This document shows positions 1 to 9,326 of a stretch of DNA of 64,000 nt, one piece after another. The notes below the pieces were generated by a model. That model searched no databases. It was not told the origin of the DNA and saw only the letters and a list, made by a program, of their open reading frames with translations. The position numbers were made by a program, and so were the translations under genes. The stretch covers positions 1 to 64,000 of the forward strand of contig MU858204.1 of NCBI GenBank assembly GCA_033297075.1, read 5' to 3'. The DNA comes from Rhypophila decipiens. Taxonomy: Eukaryota > Ascomycota > Sordariomycetes > Sordariales > Naviculisporaceae. Positions within the stretch are counted from its first letter, which is position 1; every line of letters starts with the position of its first letter.

Positions 1-283
1 ATACCATTTACTTGATTGGATCTTCCAATCAAGTCTAGTTGCTCTTTTGGGCTATGTTACGTAGTGGTGTGGTATGTCACGATCGTTACAGGAGGCAGGC
101 CCGGATAGATCCATACTACTTAACGGCCGTTAAGCCTTTAAACCAAGGATATTAATTTATTACGATGTCAAGTCCAAAGACTCAAGTATAGTGAGAAGAT
201 ATATATTGTCTGATCGGTACTACCTGAAAGAGTGCCTTGGCCTTTGTTCACAACCCAGATATTCTCTTTTTAACAATCAGACA

Positions 284-372
284 TCCTATATAGTGTAGTG
301 GTTTAGCATTCCAGATTTTCAGTCCTGATTGAAAGCCTTCTGGCGACCCGGGTTCGAACCCCGGTATGGGAA
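284..372 (+). tRNA. tRNA-Glu (anticodon UUC) with a 16-nt intron
   Basis: The cloverleaf folds cleanly. The acceptor stem is TCCTATA (284-290) with TATGGGA (365-371), with discriminator A at 372. The D stem is GTGT/GCAT around an AGTGGTTTA loop. The anticodon stem is CCAGA (311-315) with TCTGG (339-343). The T stem is CCGGG/CCCGG around TTCGAAC. The anticodon loop is 23 nt instead of 7, which leaves a 16-nt intron at the canonical position one base 3' of the anticodon (intron 322-337, anticodon TTC 318-320). Intron bases GATTGAAA can pair with the anticodon region TTTCAGTC, as expected for an archaeal/eukaryal pre-tRNA recognised by the splicing endonuclease. The T-arm forms an internal pol III B box (GGTTCGAACCC). 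Confidence 0.9.
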
Positions 373-585
373 CTTGAGAGAAACATGATTTTTTTTTTAC
401 TATTCCTAGCTGGTTACTGTGGTCAATGAACACCATATTTTCGTAGATTTGCCTCTCCGCTCAAGCTCGAGTCTGCAAGTCCACGAACTCGTTCTTATCA
501 TGACTACCATCATGGGCACTGTTTCCTTCTCTTCGGTGTCTTTTCACTCAGCACACGACGTAATCCTCTGCTCCATCTCGCTGTT

Positions 586-1690
586 CTATCTGGGAACATT
601 CTTGAGAATCGCATTCTCATGCCACATGTATTGATCCAGACAACTAGGCTCCAGACCAGACCGAACTTGGTTGAGGAAATATCTTATAACCTCAACAAGG
701 AACTCGGGAGCCGCAGGGTCTGTAGTGACAGTTTCGGGCATCTCCTTCAAAGCCCAGTACCTATCAAGCAAGGTCATGTGATCCTTTGTCCGCAGGACCC
801 ATCATCTTTTTCGCTAGATCCTCGGCCCACGAATCTGCTTCTGGCTTCTCCTAGCCCAACCTTGCAAGTTCTTTAACGCGCAAGATTGACATGGACTCCA
901 TAAACCATACTTTCCTGATGTTGTGGAGACGAGTCAGACGACCAAGCACGGATTCCACGGAATTGCGCGCCATGCGTCGCTGAGATACCAGGTATCCTAT
1001 CGACTTTGAGGGGTCGAGGCTAGGGCCGCAGTCATCAAGTCGCACAAGCAGGCAGTCGACCTGGGGTATCTTCTGCAGAAATAAGAAGATGCAATCGACT
1101 TTATGACGAAAATCATTCTCCCATGTTCCGTGAAAAACGATGTCGACGATGAATATACGGAGATGGTGAGCGTAGCGGAGTATGGGCTGGAGATGCCTAA
1201 GGTTCTCATCGGATTCAATACCATTCACGCTGAACTTGGGAGCTTCTTTGGTCGGCCCGCTCCGCGCGACTATCGTGATATGCTTCTCCCGATACAGGAT
1301 TGGGACGGCCTCTGCAAATATGGCGAGACAGGTGCGAAGGATCTCGGGGTGTAGCTTCAAACAGGATGGTTGGCGTCGTCGAAAGTGAGGTCGAGCCACT
1401 AGAGCGTGAAAGAAGACTTTCCGAAAGTAGTATGCGAAACCCATAGACATGAGGGTCAATTTCTCCGGTAAGCTGATGTGGAACGCCAAGGTCAAGAGCT
1501 CGCGGTAGATTAACAGGCGTATTTCCACGGGAAGCTGGAAGAATATCGAATCCCTTTGTTTAGACAGATGGAGCGTCCAGTCTCCATCATGCTTGATGAG
1601 GTCGTCGACGAATTTCGAGGTGGGAATTGCAACTTGCGCCGCTTGCCCGGGCGCTGGGTCGTTCACGTGCAGCGGTTTTGGTTCTTCCAT
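586..1690 (-). pseudogene. F-box/DUF7730-like protein gene, apparently interrupted
   Basis: From the ATG at 1690 a 279-codon frame encodes a typical fungal F-box-like/DUF7730 arrangement: LPVEIRLLIYRELL near residues 53-66, then LHPEILRTCLAIFAEAVPIL, the helix usual in this group. The frame stops at a TAG (851-853). Reading through that stop gives 28 more coherent residues (EKPEADSWAEDLAKKMMG and on) to about position 768. A one-base shift there continues into a second coherent frame (starting DRYWALKEMPETV) that ends at 586. One nonsense change (for example CAG to TAG) plus one frameshift would explain this. I looked for an intron that would remove both lesions and found no good GT-AG pair in phase. 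A shorter functional 279-residue protein is still possible. The role of the family, protein-protein interaction or substrate adaptor, is inferred from the motif only. Confidence 0.55.
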
Positions 1691-2939
1691 TTGTATGAAC
1701 AGATTTGTGCTTGTGTTGAGTGTTGATTTTTGGGATGGAAAAGCGCATGTGGGAAGAGAAGAGAGGAAACTGAGGAAAGGGATAAGAATTGTTTGTTGTT
1801 GATGTTTGAAGGGAGAAGACCGTAGATGAGTTTCATTGGCTAGGTCTCGCCTGCGAACGCCGAAATTTAGTACGAGCGACAGCTGTCTTTGGCCTCAGCA
1901 ACTGGTAAACAGCTGCCGGTCAAAGGAGCATCGTTACCTTAGTCGCTGGTGAGAGTATCAGTTGTGATTTATGAGTTGGCAAATACTGACAGAACTCTCG
2001 GAATTGGACAACATATGGGTTCACGGTGTCCAAACGTCTAGGTAATCGATATTGCATTAGTTGGCAGAATACGTTGAGAGTTGAGATGACCTCCTTTACA
2101 ACCTCCACTCTATCGAACGGAGCGAACGAACTGTTGACATGAACAAGACCACGATAGAGCTCGTCAATCAGATACATAGGTCCAGTCTACATTCGGAGCC
2201 ATAGCCCATGAGCAAACATTTTAGATGACATGGGATGTCCAGAGCATGCGATGGCCATACATGGCCGGGATAACCGAGGATTCATATTACCATGGATAGA
2301 GTCACGCCAAAGAGGGCACCAGCTAGCCTTGCTCCCGCCCTCGTCTCGTCAAAGTCACGATGACATTCAGTCATGACACAACAATTGATGGTCAGTTAAC
2401 AAAACTGGTTGAGACCGCGGCCCGTCACTCGGGAAGATTGCGGGTCACCGTCACCGTCCCCGTCGTCACTCTGCCAGCCTGGACCACCCTCGAGTCACAA
2501 GTCACAAACCGGCCCTCCAACCATTTGTTGTCCCCTCGAAGCACCTGTCCGCACTCACACCGAGGCCCTCCCACAAACACACCGCGACCAAATGTTCCGA
2601 TAAGTTGCTTTGCTTGCACGACCTCTTGCAGGGTGGGACCCAGGTTGCTTGCTCATTTCCCAAGTCTGCCGTGCCATTTAGTCCGAACTTGCACCCTAAT
2701 TACCTGGTAGTTTTCATCTCGTCGAATCTTGCGCACCGTGACACACATCGGTTCACTTCCTTCAAAAGCTCGACTGCGTCCACCCGAAACTTCTCGTCCC
2801 CGGCGCGCAACTTGAACCCACGTTCATTTCCAAAACACTGTCTTCGAACTTCTATCGCTCTACTCAGCTCAGCTCCGAACTTGTATAGCTCTTTTTCTCA
2901 CATTACAACTCAACAAATTCCTGTCACACAATCTGCATC
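1691..2939. other. Intergenic region with one doubtful small ORF
   Basis: This contains the 5' flank of the F-box-like gene and the promoter and leader of the LPMO gene. An 85-codon minus-strand ORF with an ATG at 2177 (ends 1920) has fairly protein-like composition (MYLIDELYRGLVHVNSSF at its start) but no recognised domain. It could be an eroded fragment or chance. The 250 nt before 2940 are pyrimidine-rich, as in many fungal promoters. Confidence 0.4.
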
Positions 2940-4552
2940 ATGGTTGTCAAAACTACGGTCTCGGTCGCGCTGGCTGCGATCGCGCTCTTTGCTCCGCTAG
3001 CTAGCAGCCACATTATCATGAGCCTGCCACAGCCATACAACTTCAAGACCGACCCTTTTGTTCAGAAAGATCCCCTCGACGGGGACTCGTTCAAGTTTCC
3101 TTGCCAGGGCCGTGGACACACCGTCGACAGCGACATCACCACGGTCGTGGCCGGCGGAGCGCCCATGCCCGTCACCTTCACAGGCACTGCCGCTCACGGA
3201 GGTGGTTCATGCCAGTTCTCTGTCTCGTACGATGATCCCCAGGCAGCTGGTGGATGGAACGCGTCTTCCAAGTTCAAGACTATCTACACACTCATCGGTG
3301 GTTGTCCCGCCAGCTCCGCCGGCAATCTCAAAGATTCCGGCACTGGTGCGCTGGACAATGCCGATGGCCCGCACTGTGGCAATGACTCTGGGAAGGAGTG
3401 CATTCGCGAGTTTTTGATCCCATTCCCCAAGTTGTGAGTGTTACACAGATTGACTGTTCAAAGAACAATAAGCTAACTCATTGTCCTTCTCACAGTCTCA
3501 AGAATGGGCCAGCCGTTTTCTCCTGGACCTGGCACAATCGAGTCGGCAACCACGAGATCTACCAGTAAGAGTTTCTCTTCCCTTTCTCACTGATACAGAC
3601 GTTCACTAACAGCTCCCCAGAAACTGTGCACCGATCATTATTACAGGCGGCACAGAAGACGAGTCTGAAATTGAAGCTCTGCCCGAAATCTTCCTCGGCA
3701 ATCTCCCCGCCGTTCAGACCGACGTCCCAGGATACAAGCCCTGCCACCTCGGCCAGGGCCAAACGGTCAACTACCCGAACCCGGGCAAGTACGGCCGTGT
3801 CTTGGAGCCACCCACTGACCCAGAGGCCATTCCATCCGATTACTGCTCCGATGTTCCCCCCGCTTCTGTCATTCCCAAGTTTGTGGGCGACGACAGCGCG
3901 GCCGGCGCTTTTCCCACCATGACACCCGTTTCTAACATGACAAACCCTACACCTATCGGCTCTGTGTTTCTTACCTTGCCCACCGATGGAGGTATTCCTG
4001 CTGGGGACTATGGTCCCCATCCCACAACAAAGGGTACATAACATATTTCTCCTCAACATTGTTTTTTTCTTCCCTTCCGTCCCAGTCCACTGACTCACGT
4101 CGACAGAATCCCCCTTGCCAACAGAAAGCACAAGCATATCCTACGGCCACACCGTCACAAGCACATCCTACGGTCACACCGTCACCAGCACATCCTACCC
4201 CCACACCGTCACAAGCACGTCCTACGGCCACACCGTAACCGTAACCCTCCCGTCAAACACCACCGTAACGGTATGTCCCGCCCCGGGACCAGTGACTGCA
4301 CAGTCATCTGCGTTTCCGACTCTCGAGCCGTACCCCGGGTATGGATACAGCTTCAGCGGCTATACAGGGAGCGGGCCCGATACCGCCAGGCAAGTACAAG
4401 AGACGACGTATACCGTTGTCGAGACCACGAGAGCGCCGTCTATTACCATCACGCTGAGACCTGTTGATTCGGCGCCTGTTGACCCTAGCTGGTTGAGGCC
4501 TTGTGGTTCGAGTACGCCCTCGGAGACGGATTTGACTGCTTGTTGGCATTAG
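2940..4552 (+). CDS. AA11-like lytic polysaccharide monooxygenase with repeat tail
   Basis: Four exons: 2940-3433, 3496-3564, 3621-4033 and 4107-4552, giving 473 residues. A signal peptide (1-23) ends ...APLASS and cleavage exposes His24, the N-terminal copper-brace histidine of LPMOs. FTGTAAHGGGSC (second ligand His86), IGGCPASSAGN and SWTWHNRVGNHEIYQNCAP match the AA11 pattern (HGGGSC, GGCPA, NREMYMNCAP-type). Known AA11 enzymes cleave chitin oxidatively outside the cell, so a role in chitin turnover or scavenging is likely. After the catalytic domain (about residues 24-230) comes a Pro/Ser/Thr-rich region, four perfect-length 9-residue repeats (STSYGHTVT type) and a tail with two cysteines. 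There is no CBM I can recognise and no clear GPI signal. The family-level assignment is firmer than the substrate. Confidence 0.85.
4136..4243 (+). repeat. Coding minisatellite, 4 x 27 nt
   Basis: Four head-to-tail 27-nt units in the last LPMO exon encode (I/T)SYGHTVTS-type nonapeptides. The third unit has Pro for Gly and the last ends TVTV. Differences are mainly at third codon positions, so the protein repeat is being kept. It probably acts as an O-glycosylated linker or stalk. Confidence 0.85.
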
Positions 4553-5223
4553 GTCTGACGCGTAGGAATGTGTGGAGGGGAACAAAATGGTGTTATGAGA
4601 TTGGCTGTCTGTTTGTCCGGTTGGGAGTTTCACGATGAAGTTAGGAACTGAGTGCCGGCGTGGGTAATGACGTGACGTCTTAGGTACAGGTATGGTTATG
4701 AGTTATTCGGTACTTCTATCAACACAGCATCAGGCTTTTGTGCATATGTATGCAGGTATTACTTCACTTTGTTTGCGTGAGTGGTGGACGAAGCATGTGC
4801 AGCCCACTTTCTTAGGTGCGGGATAGGGATTCACAACTTTGTTCTTTACACAAACAGTTTGTGCAAGAACAAACCTCCTTGTATTCTTGACCTAATTTAA
4901 ATATCCGAATACAACTTGAACTAGCTGTTCGACTTATGTCCCTTTATTGATATCACAGGGTTCATAAGGCTCAAAAGGTCCACATATTCACAGGTTCTAA
5001 GGAAGCGTCGATTCACAGGAAAAAGCAAGGGTGGGAAAAAGGTTCAAAGATGAAAAAGATGTTTATTATGAATGAATCATTAGCAAAGAAAGTATCGCTT
5101 ATAAATGAAAGGGTATCTCTCTAGGTAGCTAAATGGGTAAATATAGGAAAGATATCCTCCTAAAACGCCTGAACACCAAGATTAAGACATGGGAAAGACA
5201 AGTTTATGAAAGTTGTGTAATTA
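4553..5223. other. Intergenic, convergent 3' flanks
   Basis: AT-rich sequence between two convergent genes. It should hold both 3' UTRs and poly(A) sites. I see no ORF, RNA or repeat of note. Confidence 0.5.
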
Positions 5224-6795
5224 TTACCGCCACATATCCCGGCCATGATACTCGGCAGCCGCCTGATCCATCATTATTTTCAGATCATCCGGCAGCTGCC
5301 AGTCGTTCAGGCCAAGCTCGTCGTGCATGTCGTCGTCTCTTTCGTCCACCGCGATTAATGAAGGTGATCTACGGTCTGCTGGTGAAGGCGACGACGTCGA
5401 CCGTGAAGTCGAGCCCGAGGAAGAAGAGTAAATCCCACGTCGTTTAGAACTCGTACTCGTACGGCCAGTGGTAACGGTATTCATACTCGGTCTCCTCAAC
5501 GGAGCCGGACTCAACGGGCAGAAATTCTCCTCCTCATCTATATATCGCCGGTTAGTATTTCTACCGCTAAAATCAACAGGAGAGAAGAAAATACCTTGGT
5601 CGGAATAATCCAGCCCGCAACGAGTCCACAGGTGGACAGCTCCGGGGAACTGCCCGTCGAATCTCGCTCGAAACTTCTTATCAACAGCGTACCATAATAA
5701 TCGCGAAACCTCTCGTCCAGTAGGCGGGATAAATAACTCGACTACACCCGTGGGCTTGCGCTGAAGCTGGGAAACAAGCTGCAGAGAAGAATTCATCCGC
5801 TCCAAAATCCAGATTATATGGTTCCCGATGTCGCCCGCCTTTTGAGTGTGTTGAGCTGTCCCCTGCTGCGAATGAACAAGGTATTGCATCGCAAAATGGT
5901 TTAGCAACGCGGTGGGTGTAAGAACAGTCGCCTGGGTGGGTATGATCCCGCTCTCTGTTGACAAAAGATCCGCGGGCGAGACTCGCTCTTGCGCCTCAAA
6001 TGCCTCCTCGGAGTCTATTCCCTTGAGCTTGATCCGCCTGATCAGACCCTGTTGGTTGGATGGTAGACCGATTACGTCCGGAGTAGACGGGTATAGATAC
6101 CAGCCTGCGACCTTTGCCCATGTCCGAATGATCTGCTTGTCGGAAGAGCAACACAGGACCGAAACCCGGTTGGGTAAGCGGCCCGTGTAGCCCCATACCG
6201 CGAGGGCGGCGGTGCCGCTGACTGCGTACCGCGTGTGAGATAACGACCGGTGGAAGGTATCCAGGGTCAAAAGCAGGGCGGCGCTGGTGAGAGGCTCTGG
6301 GATCGGGGGGAGTGGTTTGTTGGTAGTAGTGGTTTTGGCCATCACCTGCGACGAAGTTCGCGACGGGGACGGGCTTGCCATCTCGGTCATGATTTGTGGT
6401 TGTTGTCGCTGTAATGGGTTTTGTGGTTTGACGGAAGCGGCAGATGGTGGAGGGAAAGGTTGAACACCACGATCATTACCACCGCCGTCTGAGACGATGG
6501 GCTTTGGTCTGATATTCTGCCTCGGGCCCTGATGACCACCTCTATTCCTCTTCTCAAACTGTGATGTCATGTTAGGTTGTCGATCTTGATGTGATGTGGG
6601 ATATTCGACGTTACCTAAGACTGTCTCTCTTCCTCGACCCCGTTCGACCCGCGAACGGTGATTAAGGGACGGATTCTGTTCTTGACGACCTGCTTTGCTA
6701 GACTGCATGTTATGCCGACTGCCTGATGTAGACCCAGTTTGTTGTTCAAGGGATGGACTGCAAAAGAGCCGGCGGACAAATGTTGTAAACGTCAT
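5224..6795 (-). CDS. Hypothetical protein with nucleotidyltransferase-like core
   Basis: The model is exon 6795-5595 and exon 5537-5224, 504 residues. The first in-frame ATG is at 6795 (MTFTTFVRRL). Residues 1-170 are low-complexity, rich in Gln, Arg and Pro, probably disordered. A folded part follows, starting LDTFHRSLSHTRYAVSGTAA and LAVWGYTGRLPNRVSVLC, which looks like the GG-x-A-x-x-x-x-G core of nucleotidyltransferase (AbiEii/NTase-type) folds, but the usual Asp-x-Asp metal site is absent. The C-terminus is Ser-rich (many SSS and RRP runs). The 57-nt segment 5594-5538 has a perfect fungal intron form (GTATTT donor, ATACTAACC branch, TATATAG acceptor), is a multiple of three and has no stop, so splicing and retention both stay in frame. 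The fold assignment is an inference from pattern only. Confidence 0.6.
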   Translation of the reverse strand: MTFTTFVRRLFCSPSLEQQTGSTSGSRHNMQSSKAGRQEQNPSLNHRSRVERGRGRETVLGNVEYPTSHQDRQPNMTSQFEKRNRGGHQGPRQNIRPKPIVSDGGGNDRGVQPFPPPSAASVKPQNPLQRQQPQIMTEMASPSPSRTSSQVMAKTTTTNKPLPPIPEPLTSAALLLTLDTFHRSLSHTRYAVSGTAALAVWGYTGRLPNRVSVLCCSSDKQIIRTWAKVAGWYLYPSTPDVIGLPSNQQGLIRRIKLKGIDSEEAFEAQERVSPADLLSTESGIIPTQATVLTPTALLNHFAMQYLVHSQQGTAQHTQKAGDIGNHIIWILERMNSSLQLVSQLQRKPTGVVELFIPPTGREVSRLLWYAVDKKFRARFDGQFPGAVHLWTRCGLDYSDQGIFFSPVDFSGRNTNRRYIDEEENFCPLSPAPLRRPSMNTVTTGRTSTSSKRRGIYSSSSGSTSRSTSSPSPADRRSPSLIAVDERDDDMHDELGLNDWQLPDDLKIMMDQAAAEYHGRDMWR

Positions 6796-7430
6796 TGGAG
6801 CGGTTCTTCGAAAGAGCTGCAACAAGCAAAGATGCTATCCAACGTCGCAAAGCGAAAAGCGTAGCTCATCAGATAAATGGCAAGAGAACCCTGTCGGATG
6901 GGGAATAAAGAAACTGACCATGCCAACCTTCCACTGGGTCTTTATATATGATACCGAACAAGGTACTCGTCCAGCCATTGCCGGTGGACAAGATACCTGT
7001 GCAGAAACAAAGGCACAATAAGCCGCATCCAGGCACACTGCACCAAGAACAATGTAATCGAACACGAGAACAAAGAAAATAGTCGCTGAACACGCGGCTG
7101 TTGCATTCAAGGCCACATCTATCACAGAGCTACATGCGTTATTGGGAGACACCCATAACGCGATATTCGCTAAAGTCTAAATCATTCCCACCCGCTGACA
7201 ACCAATAACGCCTAGTCATACAATGCCGCACAAGAGACATACTTGGAGATTCAAGGGTTCCCATCACCGGGCTGACGCGAGCTCTGACCCTGTCGGTGCT
7301 GTTGCTCATTCAAGTTCAATTGGCGGAGCGCTGCCTGGGCGCGCTGAACGAGCTGGAAAGCGGTGAGCCCCTCATGGTTCCTGGGTACTTCTTGTATTGG
7401 CCCAACACCACCGGTCACTGAGCGGGAACT
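6796..7430. other. Intergenic, tail-to-head spacer
   Basis: Upstream region of the hypothetical gene and 3' flank of rpn11. Minus-strand frames across 6835-7152 are open but start at GTG and look like chance. No other element seen. Confidence 0.45.
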
Positions 7431-8561
7431 CTATTCTTCTACATCCATCTCATCATGGCCGTTCACCCCGCCACCCTCCTTCACGATGGTGGCTTCCTTG
7501 TCGATCATCTGTCTAGACACGGCCACGATGTTGTCTTCTATCAGCTGCCGACCGACGTCCTCCAGATGCTTCTTGGGATCGAGCTTGCCAACGTAACGCG
7601 TCTTGAGTTGGTCCTTGCTAAGCTCCGTCTCCTCCTTGACTCTCTTCTCGTAGCCCTCCGCCAGGCTGACCAAGCGGTCGAGCCGCTCTTTTGTCCGCTG
7701 TCCCTGTGCCCGGAAGTCTTCCATCTGCAGTGCCTCGGTCCAGACGTGCTTGTGGAGGTTCATAAGCATATTCTCCTCAAGGGCCGTCTTGCGATAGTTG
7801 ATTCCAATCGAGTAGTAGTGTCTGTTCAATCCGTGGATAAGCGCTTGGATAGAGGGCTTATTCAGGTGACCCAGGTTGGACGTGCTCTGTCTGGGTTCTT
7901 GGCCAAGCATGAGCGCCTGCGGGTTGATGAGGCGAAAGGCGTCGATGACGACTTTGCCCTTGACGGACTGAATGGGGTCGACGACGACAGCGACAGCACG
8001 GGGGGTCAGCTGCTCGAAGCTTTGTTGGGTGTTAATGTCAACGGACGACAGCCAGCAGCCGAAACCGGGATGTGAGTGGTACCATCCGACCACCATTTCG
8101 CCTCTGATCAGCTTCACGTCAGTGTCGGACATCAAGATGGGAATAGGCAAGCGACGGGCTGTGCATTGATGCTCTTACCTGCCGGTTTGTCGCAACATGT
8201 CCATCATCTTGGTCTGGAATACAGGGTCCACGGCCTCTACACTAACTCCAGTGCCGCTCTGAGGCATGGCAAAGACGTCGACGACTCTGACAGTAAAGTC
8301 GTCAACAAAGTCGCCAAGCATCAAGCCCATGACTTCCATAGGGACACCGGCGCGACCATGCCGCAGCATTTTTAGCAGCGCGAGGGAGGAGATGTAGACC
8401 GTCTCGGAGTTGTCGACAAGGTTGGTGTTGTCCTACAGCGACAGCTCTAATTAGTCTCGATGATGATGCCAGACGCAACGGCGATGATGAGCACGTACAG
8501 TTCCAGGAGCAGCCCCTCCGAGCCCAGCTCCACCACCGAGCAAGCTCCTAAACCGCTCCAT
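7431..8561 (-). CDS. rpn11: 26S proteasome regulatory subunit Rpn11 (deubiquitinase)
   Basis: Three exons: 8561-8499, 8432-8179 and 8103-7431, giving 329 residues. The protein starts [11 protein letters not shown] and includes [20 protein letters not shown], then [20 protein letters not shown], the hallmark of Rpn11/PSMD14. The JAMM zinc site is intact: H115-S-H117-P then nine residues to D128 ([14 protein letters not shown]). It removes ubiquitin chains en bloc from substrates in the proteasome lid as they are translocated. The C-terminal half ([19 protein letters not shown], then [19 protein letters not shown]) is the lid-assembly helical region. It ends [13 protein letters not shown], an acidic tail lacking in yeast. 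Divergent to rpdA with 765 bp between start codons. Expected to be essential and constitutively expressed. Confidence 0.97.
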
Positions 8562-9326
8562 GGTGTTGGCTGTGGGAAATCGTTGAGGACGAAGAAATAC
8601 GCGAATGCAGTGAAATCAATCGTCGTTTGATTGACCGATTCGTGTCGTCAGGTATTGATGAGGTGGCGTGGAAATTCGGGGACGTTGTTGCTTTGATTGA
8701 TGGTGTGAAGTTGTTGGTCGGTGGTCGGAGGTCAGAAAGCTGCCCTCTCCAAAAACACAACCTGAACCTTCTGGGTTGCGCGCCCGCCGTGACGAAAGCT
8801 CTGGCAGCCTGCAACCCAGCTTTTGATTACGTAACCTGAGCTGGAGTCCCATCGGGTCGGTGGCACTTAAGCAGCTGCCGGAAAAGCAGCCAATAAAATC
8901 CCTATCGTCGATAAGTAGGGACCCACCAAAGTTTGCAGCCAATAAAGCAGCGGCTTGGTTGCCAAGACCCCTCTCCCTGTTCGGATGGCGGATGGCGGAT
9001 GGCAAGCTCGAGGACTTTCTTGGCTTTGGCTGCACTCAAGCATTCTCTCCCCACACTCGTTCGCCGCCTCCAATTCTGCGACCAAACTCTCACAAACACC
9101 AATTGCGATCGATAGCTGTTATTCCGCAGCTCGAGATACCAGATTTCTTTGGTTAAATTTCTGGGAGGTTCCGGAAACTGTCACCTCCTGCGCGTCTTGT
9201 TCTTCCACCCACCCACCACTCTCAAGAGCGCGACCTTTACTCCCTCTTGATCTCCCGCCTACATATCCGTCTTCGCACCTTCCTTGCACCTTCCTCGCAC
9301 CTTCCTCGCCGTCTTGACCGCCTACG
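8562..9326. promoter_or_regulatory. Shared bidirectional promoter of rpn11 and rpdA
   Basis: Two identical 12-mers GCAGCCAATAAA lie at 8886-8897 and 8935-8946, 49 nt apart, each holding a CCAAT box of the kind bound by the HAP/NF-Y complex. Nearby are three tandem GGATGGC copies (about 8983-9003). Close to the rpdA start there is a CT-rich tract with CGCACCTTCCT repeats (about 9274-9312), typical of housekeeping fungal promoters. The assignment to either gene is inference. Confidence 0.55.

Noticed and set aside
7455..8075. 206-codon plus-strand ORF
   Set aside because: Exact antisense shadow of the rpn11 third exon, without any family resemblance.
8850..8870. GGTGGCACTT as a possible Rpn4-type proteasome box upstream of rpn11
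   Set aside because: Two mismatches from GGTGGCAAA, and Rpn4 control is mainly a yeast feature.
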